From Argopecten irradians (Eukaryota; Mollusca; Bivalvia; Pectinida; Pectinidae), in the NCBI RefSeq assembly GCF_041381155.1, contig NC_091135.1, positions 50,356,086-50,420,085 on the forward strand: 64,000 nucleotides of DNA. The letters run 5' to 3'. Positions within the stretch are counted from its first letter, which is position 1; every line of letters begins with the position of its first letter. Both the position numbers and the translations under genes were made by a program. The notes below the pieces were generated by a model. It ran no database searches. It saw nothing but the letters and a program-made list of their open reading frames with translations, and was not told the origin of the DNA. This document shows positions 13,191-25,985 of the stretch, one piece after another.

Positions 13191-14058
13191 CACATGGTTC
13201 ATTGGCCATGTGCCTTACACACATTATGATAAAAGACCATGGTGCGTATAAAATGCATGAATTAACAAACACAATGATTTTATAACCACTGGTTACAATA
13301 GTAGTCAGCCTTTAATACCTCCCATTTTATACCTTGTCAAATAGGTTGTATACCTTAAACTGACATCTTCCTGATATTATTGTACCAGAGTAGTCTTCTC
13401 AATCCATTTACAAAAGGCATTTAATAGTATTTGGTTCTAATCTTGTCCTTGTTGTCCCTAGTGAATATGTTGTAGTAGAGCCATACTTGACTGACTGCTG
13501 TTAAACGCTGTCCTAACTGCCGCCGGCAGGCAGAGGCACGTAGTGCTGCTGCCTTGTCTATCTGGACCATAAAACACTAGACGAACACAATACATATATT
13601 ACATTTTATAAAGTGCACCTGATCACTGCTAGCTTTCACACCATTCTGAATTTGACTAAAATGTATTGGAAGGCTTTATCTATACCATGTGAGATATGTG
13701 TAGTTAAAGAAGAAGTTTTATTTGACAGTTATTTTCAAAATGTTGAATGTGTATATTGTTCAATATTGATCAGGCAACTTTTTTATTTTATCTGGTAAAA
13801 GGTATTTCTCCTACTGCCTTGCGTCATTGATATAGTCTGGTTCGAGTGAACAGTTTTTGAGTTTTGTTCTCAAGCTTTATGGATCCCTTCGAACTAATTA
13901 GCATAGTACGTTTCTAATTTTAAAAATCTACCTATTAGTAGATTTTAATGCTAGATAGAACAAATATATATACCGAATTAATTATCAATTTTATAAAAGT
14001 TTTCTGATGTAATTTGTTCATGTCCAGTTTATCTCCGCTGTCACTGTTTACAAATATA

Positions 14059-14266
14059 CACTGCCCTCCAAAAGTTCTGTTACATATGTTAGAATTTGCT
14101 AGCAATTTATCTCTGAGAAAACTCTCCAAAATACAATTAATGTGTTAGAGAAGAATAAGTTGATAAATAATATATACTGATGTCTGTATTACCAAGATTT
14201 ACATATTTCTGTACTTTATGTACATTTTTAAAATTGCACTTGTAACAGAACTTTTGGAGGGCAGTG
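14059..14266. mobile_element. Tc1/mariner-type MITE, 208 bp
   Basis: The ends are a perfect 26-bp inverted repeat, starting CACTGCCCTCCAAAAGTTCT and closing with its complement, and both ends abut a TA dinucleotide. A TA target duplication with a short perfect terminal repeat is the mark of Tc1/mariner elements. The interior is AT-rich and non-coding, so it would rely on a transposase made elsewhere. The perfect ends suggest a fairly recent insertion. Confidence 0.85.
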
Positions 14267-16853
14267 TATGTATAAAATGTATAAATCCTGGAACCACTTT
14301 AATTTGATAAATTACTCTGATAATCAACACTTCGCATAATTGTTTCAATAAACTATAGTCATATAAATACAAAGAATGTTTGGGGTGGCATATTTTTCAT
14401 TAACAGTTTGAAAATATTCAACATAAAATATATATTTTAAAGATATTATTAAATTAACATAATACCTTAATTATCTATTTGAATTAATATGCGTCTTGTT
14501 GATTTACAAAACTATGTCAATGAATTCATGCAACATCATCATAAACACATGAATATACAGTAAAGTTACTTTCGTTGTTTTAGTTTTATATATATTAAAA
14601 TTAATTTCGGCTTTAAAACTAAGGTAGAATCCGGCTCGTCTTTAACTTGAATTGCTTTAGTAACTTCCAGTAATTAAAACCTATGTAATCCGGAAACCTG
14701 GATATACCGACTAATTATGCTGGCCTTGGTGACATTTGTTTTAGACAAGCTGCACTTTATTTATTCGAATTTATTCTTCTACGATGTCATTTAATTTCTT
14801 TGCTCCGCATTTGGATTGTTTTACAGTCAAATAATAATACAATGGTTATACGGCTACACGTGTGTTACGCACGTATCTCAGGTATCTATGATGGTTATTT
14901 GAAATCCAAGATTCCCAAAGGTGCTATGTGGCCAGTATTTTACACCAGCAAGTCTAGGACCAGGATTACAAGGACATCCGAAATAATAATATTTAGTCAG
15001 CAGGCGTTCATAAGTATGTATATAGCCTATTATTCTAGATTTCGATATCTGATTCCTATCCCATATGTGGTTCTAGGGTCCCAGGGGCCCAATGGCATCA
15101 TTCGTAAGACGTACTGAATAGCAGAACTAACATATAAGTCAAAGTGACAAAAGGCAATACGTTTTCCACAGTTATCATATCTCAGAAGACCTTTGGTGAA
15201 TATCGGGTTTGATGATTATATAAGTCGCATACTGACCTATGTATTCTAAAAAGGTCTAGAATACTGCTGTTGTCTGCAAGTGAAATATCAAACTTTCCTT
15301 TCAGGCAAAGGGATTGTATTGTAAAGAGCTTAGTAGTCACTGATGCGTTTATAGTCTAGATAATGGAGGATAAAATTACAAAAAAAAAAAAACACCCAAT
15401 GATAACAACTGATATATGCATTAGCCAATTTGTTACTTATTGAAATTCTTGTAGTTCGGAATATAGCAATTGTATTAAATACGCCTTTTAAAACATGAAA
15501 CATGATTAGGAGAAACAGATGAATTACCCGAATTTGAAATCTACACTATTCAGCCAAATAAATACCCGAATTTGAAATCTATGAAATGTTGTTAATTAAG
15601 CATTGAACTGCTTTCAATTGACAAATAATGGAGTTGATCAGATGGCTGCATCGTCCTTGACGACAATGGATGAAAGGTACAGTATAATCCTCAGAGACTG
15701 GTCATCGACAGACATTCATATACTGGACAAAAACTGGTAAACTATGTGTGTTATTTTCGTTCTAATGAATTTCATCTTGTAGTTTAGCTGTCGGGCATGG
15801 CGTATTTTTCGAAGTTAAAACACTAGAAATACACTTTGTAAACATTTACAAAGAATTGATTCAGAAAAGGAGAAATGTATTCCCAACGTAATGCATATGA
15901 TTGACGAGAGTAGATGGTGTTATTGGCATATATGTGAGGAAAAGGAGATATGCTACTATTCGAGTAATGAGAGGTCTGTGGCAAATACGAGTTCGATCTA
16001 TCAGGGATTTTATTACATGAAATACATAAGGAAGATATAGGGACAATATTATAAGTTCGAAGAACTGGAGGTATTCTAAGAAAACGAGTTCGAGTTCGAG
16101 TTTTTTTCAACTTTAGAATGGGCTAAAAAAGAAAACATTTCAAGATATGTTGTACTATACTTAATACATGTGTCTACACACACGATATATTACATGGAGG
16201 GATACGCCGTTGTTAAAAGGTTTGAGTTGTTGATAGGACGTTAATCAACCAAACATTCACCTAGGACGGTACAACCGTTTCAACTGTCATCATCTCCGGT
16301 TATTTGGCACGATAATTAATACGTAAAAGCGTCAAATAAACGACTGAAGCCATGGCAGAACAAATCATATTGCGTTTGGTAAGGTTACGTTAAGTAAAAA
16401 ATTAATATTTATCTCAGAAAGGTATTACTTATAATTCACCTGAAGAAATCGCAATATAACCCCTTTGCAAAAATAGTAATACATTTCTCGTGTTTGAAAG
16501 CAAATCCCTTTTCGCTATTTACTATTGTGTAAAATGTTTGTTATAAATTATATTTACACTGTGCACTGACATGGACTCAATAACCATGCTTTCTAGTATT
16601 ATCATTATCAGTGTATAACGATAGTGCAATACGTGCGGCGATTCTATAGTTACGGGAATAGCCACTGGCGTAGCAACGTGAGGTCATGACCCCACTTTTT
16701 GTGGGAACATATGAATGACTCGATTACAATCAGTTGTTCAATCGAATTCGTTGACGATGGGGGTGGGGAGAGAAAAATATGGCTATTTTAACAAAACTAA
16801 TATGCAACTGTTACGACAATAAATAATGTTACTTTGCGTGAAAAACTGTAAAT

Positions 16854-17039
16854 ATAAGGAATAGACTTATTTTGTTGAGGTGATGAAGGTATAATGATAA
16901 TGAAACACGGGTATATTTTATGTAACCCCGGCCCGTGTCAGTTTTATGTAATTTAGCTTCGCTAGGGTTACATAGTTTACACGGGCTACATTATCATTAT
17001 ACCATCATAACCTCAATAAAATAAAAATATATTCCTTAA
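16854..17039. repeat. Foldback (inverted repeat) element, ~186 bp
   Basis: Left arm 16854-16929 pairs imperfectly with right arm 16964-17039: both carry GAGG, a GGTATAATGATAATG block, a CCCGTGT block and GTAACCC. The loop is about 34 bases. Non-coding and MITE-like; I could not fix a target duplication because the flanks are AT-rich. Confidence 0.75.
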
Positions 17040-18026
17040 AAAGCTGTGTGATCAGCCTCGTTTACTTTTAATAATAATCGCACTGATAGGACGAAGGTTT
17101 TCGAAATTGAACTGTTTTATCTAGATCAATGATTTTATCTCACGGCCATTATCAAAAGTTTGCTGGTTCAAGGGAGGCCACCTTATCCCAACTGGCTCTC
17201 AGATTCTTCAGGAAAAAACCCAGTTGCTGTCATTTAAAGGATAAATAATACTAATAAAGCCTTACTTTGATATTAATTTATTTGTTAGAGATTAACTGTG
17301 ATTATTATTGCTGAGGAAACCATAAAATGGTTCTATTGAACTCATTTGAATTCATATAGCTAGAAACATATATTAGAGGGATTGGAAACTATTTTACGAT
17401 CGGCAGATAAACCTCTGTATGTCCATAGGTTTTTTTTAAAATAAACTTTTAGCTATTAAGATACAGAAGAACAACTTTGAAATGTTATAAAAGTTCAGTA
17501 ATTTTCAGATGGTTTGAGTACGATTGTGGAAAGAAAGAAACAATATTGTAACTTATATATTAATAAAATAAAATGCACTTCCAGTTTTAAATGTCCGTTT
17601 TTCGAAAAACCAGGTATAATGGCTTATTTGCATGCTTTCAAAAATCATATTAAATAACATGAACAGGGAAAACTGGTCACATCAAACCATGAAATAATGT
17701 TTAAACTTTGTGTTAATGCAGAAATGTCATTTTTAAAAGAATATATTCAAAAGTAGTAAGCCAAGGGAAAATGCCTATAAACTAGAGGTCCCTCTGCCTG
17801 TCAACAAAGTTGCCATGTTTATATATGTTTCGGATATAACATATTAGTACTCTAGTAGATAATATGCCGTTTTTTCACGTATTGCGCCAACGATGACATA
17901 TATTTAGCTATACTTACCAAAATATAATGATTTTGCTTTCTTCTAGTTGCTAACCTTTCATTTTAACTATATTGTACTAGTAGAGCAAATACAAAAAAAT
18001 CAATGAAGTAGCTTGTTTGTTTTACA

Positions 18027-18032
18027 TTTATT
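18027..18032 (-). terminator. Polyadenylation signal AATAAA
   Basis: Canonical AATAAA on the minus strand, 64 bases beyond the stop codon of the eight-cysteine gene ending at 18096. The distance is right for a short 3' UTR, and it supports that stop as the true gene end. Confidence 0.5.
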
Positions 18033-18095
18033 TGAATGTACTATTGAAATATTGAAAGTAAACAAAATGCCTCATTTGAACATCGTGTTCCGGAT

Positions 18096-21000
18096 TCAAG
18101 CCATTACATTAGAAAAGTCGTCAAATCCCAGCTCTCCATTCAGTTTGATTGGCTGAAGTTGGATAAGCTCCGATATCAGTGAGTAGATCTTTAGGTCGGC
18201 AAGACTTCCACAGCCTGGGGCTAATCGTACCACCTGGGGTATTGCACATCGAATGGCCGCTGTTTTTCGTCTGTATTGTATATGTGGATAATAATGAAAA
18301 AAATAACTTCTCGCTCAATGAATATTTGAACCAACCAGCTATGTTACAAACATGTCTAAAACACTGTCCTTGAGCTTCACTCTCGGTTAATACTTGCACT
18401 TGCTAAGTTTGCATAATAACATATTGACCTCACCATAGAATAATCATATAAACTGTGCTAGTTATAACTAGAGGTCAAAAGGGCATGTAAGGACTCACTA
18501 TGCTATTGAAATAGTTCAATTTCAACAGAAACAGACGGATTACAGAGAGTGTACTAAATTCCCCTTTAAATATATATTATGTACTACGTGCGGATCATTT
18601 AAAGCAAACCTTATATACAACGATGGCTCTCCTTTTACTACATGTATCTGTCTTTCCTATTTTTGATCCCACCTCCTAAAAATTTCTTGAACTTTTCGAG
18701 AATTTAATATCTAATTACATCATTAAATTCAATGTAAATTAAAACATGAGCCCCTTGAAATTCATTAAAAGCTTCAGGCGTTTAACAATTCCTAGGGATA
18801 ACCTCGATTTATCCTTTTCGATACTCACTCAACTGTCCAACAAAGCCAGAGAAATGTTCATATTATTACAAATAATGTTTCTTTTTCACCTAATATGGTT
18901 CTCTGGCGGCACAGAGGTGACACGAATTTTTTTAATGTAGGACAACAGTGCTTTATTTTATGTAATGTAAAATACATGTAAAACATTTTGCTTAAGGCAG
19001 AAATGTTTTTTATATATATTTGTAGATTGCAATATATATATTTTTTTTGTAGTGTGAAAAATGTGTTTTTGGAGATAAAACGACAAATATTTTATTTAAT
19101 GTACATATTTGTAAAATGAAAAATATTTCACGTTAGCACGTAATAAGTATTACGTAATACATAAAATAAGAATACACCTTTCCACACTACATAAAAAAAT
19201 GTTCATGCCATTCTGTGTGGTCTTATAGTTTACCTCGAGGACTCTGCGGAATCTCTTGCCAGGGTCATTTCTGGGTAGGTGGGTCCATTGTCACTAAACA
19301 TGGTGTTGATATCGCATTCTGTATATATGTCGCTGTAGGCAAAGGTGCACTCTACAGATGTGTTAATTCTCACAAAAGAACTGAGTGCTGTAAATAAAGT
19401 TAAGCTATATTGTAATGTATTGTAGCACTCTTAATGTATCATACTATACAAATATTTCATGGGTTACTGTGCTCTAGTTCATAATATTTAACCCGAGGTG
19501 ATTGTAATCAACAAATGTTATATTGCACGAGGCCAAAGGCCGAGTGCAATATAACATTTGTTGATTACCATCACCGAGGGGTAAATATTATGAACTAGAG
19601 CACAGTAACCCATGAAATATCTGTTTTATTACATAATCACCAGTTTTTCAGTTGAATATTTTTTTATAAAACGAATACGACAATCACTTAACAAAATCAT
19701 CAACACCGTACCGTACGGAAAAAATCCTTAATATCCTATTGAAGATTGACGTAGAGCCCACGTACGTCACGTTGTAACTCCGGTTTGGATGTCTTATTGT
19801 CTGTTTTCACATTATTAGACCTGCTTGCAGCCTTTTGATATAATACATTCATCGTGTCCGTCCTTTACTCGGTACAGTAAACGTCTACATGACGTGCTTG
19901 ATTCGAGATCTATAAATCCGGCGCGAAATTGAGCGTGAACTTTTGTGACGTCATAATAACGTAACTCACTGTTACTCGCAATTCCTCGGAAGTTTTCTAC
20001 AAAACTGGACAACAACAGCGAGGTGTTCCTAAAGCCGTGCAATAAAACATCTCGAACCGTGCAATATAACGTTTCCATGGAAGCGTGCAATATAACTTCG
20101 AACCGTGCAATATAACAAGGTTTTATTGAACGGTCGGTGTAATAGTTGAAAATATTATATTTCTTCATATATAGATTGGTATAAACAAATTATGTAATAA
20201 ATCAATTTATACCATCCCGGCTTTGTAAGAACAAAAGATAAAGGACGACAAAGTGTTTATTTGTTGTAAACATGTTACAAAACTGATTATTATTCCTAAT
20301 GTACCTCACTTTAATAAAGAATAATCTCATTGTATTTGTTGGGTGTGACTTCATCATGGAATTGATTAAGTTTGATATTTCATCAGAATTGGGAGGCAGG
20401 GAAATAACTCCATGGAAATAACCCATGAAGGAAATAGTCCTGAGAAAATAACCCTTTGGAAGAATAATACAAGGACATAGTCATTCAGATCCCCCGCCAA
20501 TGGAGATATCAAAACTGAAGTAAGTTTGATTTTGGAGACTTATGTGTATGAAAAAAAACAGGAAAAAGGAAGTTGAGCTAAAGAAAGATGGAGTATAATT
20601 CAAGTAGAGCGGGGCTGCAATTGTTGAATCAGGTATACAGCCTTGACATTTATATTAGACTATATACACAAAGATGGGTGGAGTTTTGCAAAGTAACATT
20701 TACCATTTACCATGATATTTTCAGCAATGTTTCCATGGTAACGGAAAAAGTGAAAAAAAAGAAAACCTAAAAATAGCAAAAGGTACTACTAGACCATAAA
20801 AAGAATGTGTCTATGAAGTTTCATGGAAATATCTCTGCTGGTTTTAGAGTTGTGCTCCGGAAACGATTCTTACACAAAAATCTGCCATTTTCAGCAATGT
20901 TTCCATGGTTACAGAAAAAAGTACAAAAAGTGAAAACCTTAAAATAGCAAAAGGCACTACTAGACCATAAGACCAATGTTTCTATGAAGTTTCGTGGAAA

Positions 21001-24000
21001 TATCTCTTCTGGTTTTAGAGTTATGCTACGGAAACGAACCTGGTACAAAAATGTGATATTTTCAGCAATGTTTCCATGGTTACGGAAAAAATGCAAAAAA
21101 TGAAAACCTTGTGCCTATGGAGTTCCGTGCATATATATCAACCGGTTTTCGTGGAAATATCTACTGGTTTTAGAGTTATGCTCCGGAAACCATTCGACGG
21201 ACGGACGGACGGACGGACGGACGGACGGACGGACGGACGGACGGACGGACGGAACCCATTTGTATATCCCCCGCCAACTTCGTTGGGCGGGGGATAATGA
21301 AGTGGTCGACGTCTGCAACTTCAACCAAAAAAAGCAACGATGTTGTTCACATTTTTGACTACACAGATACTACAAACAATCAAACGCAATCTGCCGTACA
21401 GCTTTTAATGGCTTATATCATGGGCGTGATTTTATACCAGGGCGGGATGCTGATCTCATCGCAGTCAGACGTATTTAATAACGTCGTAAGCAAATATCTT
21501 ACTAAAATTAAAATAAAATATCAAATTGAATGGCTTTTTTGTGTGTGTTTTGGAAAACTGCAATGTCTTGGTATTTTGTTTTCTATGAATTTCTTCCTTG
21601 TTTTTTATGTCATTCTATTAAAGTATATCACTGCTGAAGACATCACACATAAAATTCTTCTTGGTTACACAATATTTATTTATATGCTTATTTTGTTGCA
21701 TTGTGGTAGCCAGTATTACACTTTAAATGAATTACATATGATAGTGTCATTGCAGTGTAATTGAAAAACATGTAAAATGGAAATTATAGATTATTATAAA
21801 GGAAAATGAAGATCCAAGCGTTATCACGATTTGGGATGGTGTATGTGCCCTCTTTATTGCATTGAATAATGCAAATAAACGGAAGTAATTGCGCAATTTA
21901 CGTTATTGTTACTAAATATAGAACAATTTATAAATGATAAAAGATACCATATGTAATAAGCATGACTTATCTAATTGTTTATCACCCACACTTACTTTAA
22001 TTGCTATTGGAATAAATCTAAATATCACAACTGAAACAACTGTCAAAACGAAAGTGAAAAGGACCCATTATAAAAATAATATAGATGTATTTTGCAGAAA
22101 TGGACATACTTCAATTTGCATCATTATTCAACAAATGACATAAATTATACAGTCATTATTAGTCATCACTGTCAGTAGTAGATGAAATGTCAACAATGTC
22201 AGCATATTTACACTCACTTGCCAGTTTAGATTAAACTATATACATGGAGACATCAGCTGATCATCGATGTTCTTGTATGAATCTCATCAGCTTCAGACAG
22301 AGACCTCAAGTATGAGAATTGATATAAATACTGTGACAGGAGAGGAGACAATGCAGAGACCAGACCGGGACTCGAACCCGGGAACTCCAAACACTTGCAG
22401 GGTGATTTGTTCTACAAGGTTTATTATTCATACTAGTCGGGATGTTCTACCGATTGAGCTGGTTCAATGTGTCAACGTACTTCGGACTTAGTGTACAATA
22501 TACAATGTATATATATAAACTCAACCTTAAACTGAAATGAAGTTAAAAATTTTTATTGTTCACACTAGTCGGATGTTCTACCGATTGAGCTAGTTCAATG
22601 TGTCAACGTACTTCGGACTTAGTGTACAATATACAATGTATATAAATAAAATCAAACTCAAACTGAAATAAATTAGGCTTTTTAATCAATCATCATCTTA
22701 AAGTATCACCTATCTTTATGGTATCCATAAAACCAGACATCTTTATGGAACCTATATCACTCATTGCTCATACTCCGTATATTTGTGACTGGTAGGCACT
22801 TAGTGGTAAAATACTATTGACATTTTAGTGCTGCCCATTTACAATGAATGTCCGGATGAGAGATTAAGATTAAGTTTTGAGTTTTAAGTTATAAGCTATG
22901 ATCATAATCAAAATCAAGTTAAGCTAAAATCAGATTTTTTTTATTAAAATGGCTAAAGTCGGTAAAAATGGTGTGAATGTATCCAGTATAATTTCTTATG
23001 AAATGGAAAAATAAAATCTCTCGTCAAAATCTGTCTGCGTACGAAGAAATTAATTTAAAGTATGGGAATTCTAAAACGTCCTCCCGGCTCACTATGTCCG
23101 TGGTTACATTTCCACACAGCCTCGCTTTCGATGCTTTCAACTTTTCTTTACTTTAATGGTCAGAACTGGGAAACTAAGCAGAACTTGACCGTCGTATTAA
23201 TATGTGAGAACTTTTGGAAGGCCAATGAACGCATTTAGACTGGTTTTCTTTGCCCGACTATTCACTTTAATCCTAAAAATGATTTAATATTATTTTATAG
23301 ATCTAGTCCAGTGCAAATATGCTTTAAAAGATGTAGTATGTTTCTAAATTATATATATATTTTTTGTAATACTTGCATGCAATCATATGGAGAAGGTATA
23401 TATATGCTATGCCTGCTGCCCGATCCAGAATTAAATCTTTTGATTTAATGAAAATATTTTGAAATGAAAAACCTATATAACAACCTATTATTATGGTATC
23501 TGTATAAGCACCTATTTTATAGTATCTTGATAACCACCTATTATTATGGTATCTGTATAAGCACCTATTTTATAGTATCTTGATAACCACCTATTATTAT
23601 GGTATCCATGTAAGCAATCAATTAAATCAAAAACAAGAGTATTCATTTTTTTGCTGACGTCATTAAAGAATACGTGATATCAATTTATATATCAAGTATA
23701 TAGATCAAAACATTTGTTTTAACTTTAGAACGAAAAAAGATATGGTGTTATTTTGGACTACAGAAGGCCCTATACTGGCTGAGCATACTATATTTATAAT
23801 ATCTACATTTTCCATTGAAATTATATTTTATTTTACTTTGAATTTATTTTGGCCTTTTATTTCGGATAATTAATATACTAGCTTTATACCGTTTTTACCT
23901 CATTATGAATAAAAGATATAACAACCAAATGTCACTTACCATTCCTTGTAGCGGTAGATACGTTTCCGTTTTCATCACAAACTGCACCATTATGCTGAAG

Positions 24001-25908
24001 CAAATTCCGGACCTCGTCTAAGTTAGGACAATTACTCTCCGCTTGTTGTCGCAGCCAAGCTAGGGTTAGGTTTTTTTGGCTGAATTGTGAGAAAGAGTTT
24101 ATATCGGTAGCTGTTATTTTTCTTTTTAGCACAAATAAAAACACGATTTGTGTGTATGTTACTAATCATACATATACTGTAAATGAATTCTAAAGTAGTT
24201 TGATTATAAAGAGTTCAAATATATCTCAATACATCTAACCTAAGGTAAAAAATCCACAAAAAGCGTATCTGATGTTTGCAATCCGAGCGGAATTATGTGT
24301 TTTAAAACAAAGTAGATATTTGGGTTATAAATTATTTGCAATAAGCACCATAGAATAATATTATCTATCGCAGGTTAGCTTCAATATCTCTTCTTTAAGG
24401 TATTTTTTAAAAATATGTTTCCCTTGATAATAACTATTTTCTAGACTATGATATCAACATTTTTCTCTCCCTTGATAATAAGTATTTTCTAGACTATAAT
24501 ATTAATATTTTTCTCGTTCAAGAAACCTGTGGCTGTCTATTTTCCAAAACACACCACCGCCCATGTCTTGCCTACCGCTCCTGGTAAAAAAAGTCAGTAA
24601 AAATTGATTTGAAGTTAGAGGGTCCTGCTACGTGTAAGCGACAGAGAACTTCAATGTAGTAACGGTAAAATGTTTGATAGAGGCCCGCTGTCACAACACA
24701 TATATCTAAAGTATCGCATAACACCTGCACACTTCATAGAAGAGACGTGGTTTAAAAACCGGCATATTTGATAAATTAAGCTGTAAAAATCATGTAAATG
24801 GACAAACATGTATGATGCCTTATAAACATTAGTTACAACACAAAATTTATGCAAGACAAAATTCTTGGTTTGTATCACAGCATACCAGTCACTTTGCAAT
24901 TTCTAATAACGATGTAAAAATGAAAAAAATAAATTCTAGGCAACAACTTTGCTGCATCTCATTTCAGTGTAGATGTAAATATAATGTTTTTTTGCAGTAC
25001 TGCACCTGCGCTAAAACGCATAAAAAACTCACGTTATATTGACATCAACAAACCCAGATATACTCACTCTCGTGACATGTATATGAAAACATGCTGAATG
25101 GATGAGGTCTCCGAATAACATATGATAATGTTTTATCTTAACGTATTTATCAATTTGTACAAAACATACCGACACATGTAATTCAGTTGAAAAAGCAGAC
25201 CGTCTTTGTTGATACTGTCACTTGTTTCGATGTTTAAACGTGTCAGGAAGTCACTGATGGATTCATAAGGTTCCTGTTCGTTCAGTCTGTATACCAAATT
25301 AAGACTTGTTGTGTCGGTGCAATAGTGGCTAGGCAGCGATGATAGCGATAAAGCTAGCGGTGTTACACCTACAAAACGTGGTGGCATAGTACCGTAATAG
25401 TTTAGGTTTAGGCTCAATATACATAATAATCACGAATTATCACCAGAATGACGGCAGTGATATCTTAATGATTGTCTTTATTAAAGAAAGTTCGATGGGT
25501 TTTTTGACGGTTAAGCTACATATATTTGCACATTTTTTAAATTAATTTGTAAATCGTTGTGAATTAAGAATAATACGTTTAAGGTATGACCTCTTCAGCA
25601 CACACTTAATCTTCGTTTTGACATCTTTGTTGAATAACATCAGTTACAATAAACATTTCCGAAATACATTTTACCTTAACTTCTGAAATACAATTGCCCT
25701 AACGAGCACTTCAATGTATTTTGAAAACCATTTCGGTACCCAGTGGTTATGAATAAGATAAAATATATTTTTTACAATATTATCGTATCATGTTCCCATA
25801 ATAAACATAGTATATAATAGCTTTGGCAGATATCACACCCAATATAATATGAATACTAGACCTCACAGATCAGAACCTACCCAGCAGAACTGCCAAAATC
25901 AGGATCAT
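18096..25908 (-). CDS. Secreted eight-cysteine protein, copy A (5 exons, 231 aa)
   Basis: Exons: 25908-25881, 25368-25170, 24079-23940, 19387-19234 and 18270-18096. All introns are GT-AG and the phases are 1,2,1,2. The joined frame is open throughout. Exon 1 encodes a hydrophobic signal peptide (MILILAVLLG). The predicted mature protein has eight cysteines at residues 26, 75, 93, 110, 136, 147, 182 and 194. All are conserved in the neighbour at 28474-33155, with identical spacing from the second onward, so four disulfides are likely. Two N-glycosylation sequons (N115, N131) are shared with the neighbour; a third (N79) is not. The best-conserved motifs are NGNV[ST] and PGCGSL. I recognise no family, and the role is unknown beyond being extracellular or luminal. 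An out-of-frame ATG at 25930 precedes the chosen start. Intron 3 (4.5 kb) is full of transposons. Confidence 0.8.
19452..19620. repeat. Near-perfect 169-bp palindrome
   Basis: Two arms of about 80 bases pair almost perfectly around a GGCCAAAGGCC centre. The arms contain ATGGGTTACTGTGCTCTAG, then TTCATAATATTTA, then AATCAACAAATGTTATATTG. It lies in intron 3 of the eight-cysteine gene A. Its stem motif GTGCAATATAAC recurs several times about 450-500 bases away, so it may be one end of a larger non-autonomous element. Confidence 0.9.
20035..20118 (+). repeat. Clustered CGTGCAATATAAC motifs
   Basis: Four spaced copies of CGTGCAATA(T/A)AAC in 84 bases, twice preceded by GAAC. The same motif forms part of the stem of the palindrome at 19452-19620. 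Probably the other part of the same repeat element; the 117-codon frame across it (19815-20168, minus) is likely incidental. Confidence 0.6.
20489..21294 (+). mobile_element. Helentron-like (CvA/pearl-type) non-autonomous element
   Basis: Starts ATCCCCCGCCAA and ends TTGGGCGGGGGAT, and the right end alone also forms a hairpin (ATCCCCCGCCAA, CTTCG loop, TTGGGCGGGGGAT). Inside are three diverged ~180-bp units sharing TTTTCAGCAATGTTTCCATGG, GAAAACCT and TGGTTTTAGAGTT, followed by a GGAC/ACGG tetranucleotide tract at about 21195-21253. Tandem core, ACGG microsatellite and terminal hairpin together are the layout described for bivalve pearl/CvA elements, later grouped with Helentrons. It sits in intron 3 of gene A. 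Confidence 0.8.
22369..22460 (-). repeat. tRNA-derived SINE head with enlarged anticodon region
   Basis: On the minus strand an A box (AGCTCAATCGGTAGAACATC) is followed about 60 bases later by a strong B box (CCCGGGTTCGAGTCCCGG). The A-to-B spacing is too long for a plain tRNA, so this is a tRNA-derived repeat or a pseudogene with an insertion in the anticodon arm. It lies in intron 3 of gene A. Confidence 0.65.
22425..22665 (+). repeat. Direct duplication, ~105 bp x 2
   Basis: The A-box side of the tRNA-like repeat (GATGTTCTACCGATTGAGCT) and its downstream sequence (GTGTCAACGTACTTCGGACT, ending near a TGTATATA run) are repeated about 133 bases later at 22558-22665 with few changes. A local tandem duplication. 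Confidence 0.85.
23483..23615 (+). repeat. 53-bp tandem repeat, 2.5 copies
   Basis: ACCTATTATTATGGTATC begins copies at 23483, 23536 and 23589, exactly 53 bases apart. The first two copies are nearly identical; the third is cut short. Intronic in gene A. Confidence 0.9.
23745..23905 (-). other. Intron-3 block conserved between the two paralogues (copy A)
   Basis: Lies about 35-195 bases inside intron 3, just past the exon 3 donor of gene A. Three sub-blocks (starting GTGTTATTTTGGACTA, CTTTGAATTTATTTTGGCC and ACCGTTTTTACCTCATT) match the equivalent place in gene B at about 90% or better, in the same order, with extra sequence inserted here. Coding exon 3 beside it is far less similar. Function unknown; it could be duplicated intron, a regulatory element or a shared old repeat. 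Confidence 0.7.
24421..24516 (+). repeat. 48-bp tandem duplication
   Basis: Two copies of a unit starting CCCTTGATAATAA, at 24421 and 24469, with a handful of differences. It lies in intron 2 of gene A. Confidence 0.85.
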
Positions 25909-25967
25909 ACTGATGCTGTCGTTGGAGCATTTATGTCGCCGGCTAGGATGGTGCTCCTCGTATGAAC

Positions 25968-25985
25968 AGTTATATTAATATAAAA
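25968..25985 (-). promoter_or_regulatory. Possible TATA-like promoter of gene A
   Basis: On the minus strand an AT block (TTTATATTAATATAA) lies about 65 bases before the chosen ATG at 25908. That would put the RNA start near 25945 with a 5' UTR of about 40 bases. Weak by itself, because the whole region is AT-rich. Confidence 0.25.

Larger units (their letters stand above)
13221..18026. other. Intergenic DNA downstream of the secreted-protein gene
   Basis: No supported exon on either strand. It contains the mariner-type MITE at 14059-14266, a probable SINE tail near 16200-16256 (TTGATAGGACGTTAATC) and the foldback repeat at 16854-17039. The 105-codon frame at 14800-15117 has no motif I recognise and no convincing splice context. 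Confidence 0.5.

Noticed and set aside
18121..18399. 92-codon minus-strand ORF as the product at this place
   Set aside because: A different frame of the same DNA encodes exon 5 of gene A, matching its paralogue with correct splice borders; the ORF is a shadow.
21076..21324. ORFs with DGRT or RPSV repeats
   Set aside because: Direct translation of the ACGG tetranucleotide tract; not a protein gene.
21297..21764. 155-codon open frame on the plus strand
   Set aside because: It begins within the Helentron right end, becomes AT-rich and hydrophobic by composition, shows no motif and lies antisense in intron 3 of gene A. Probably chance.
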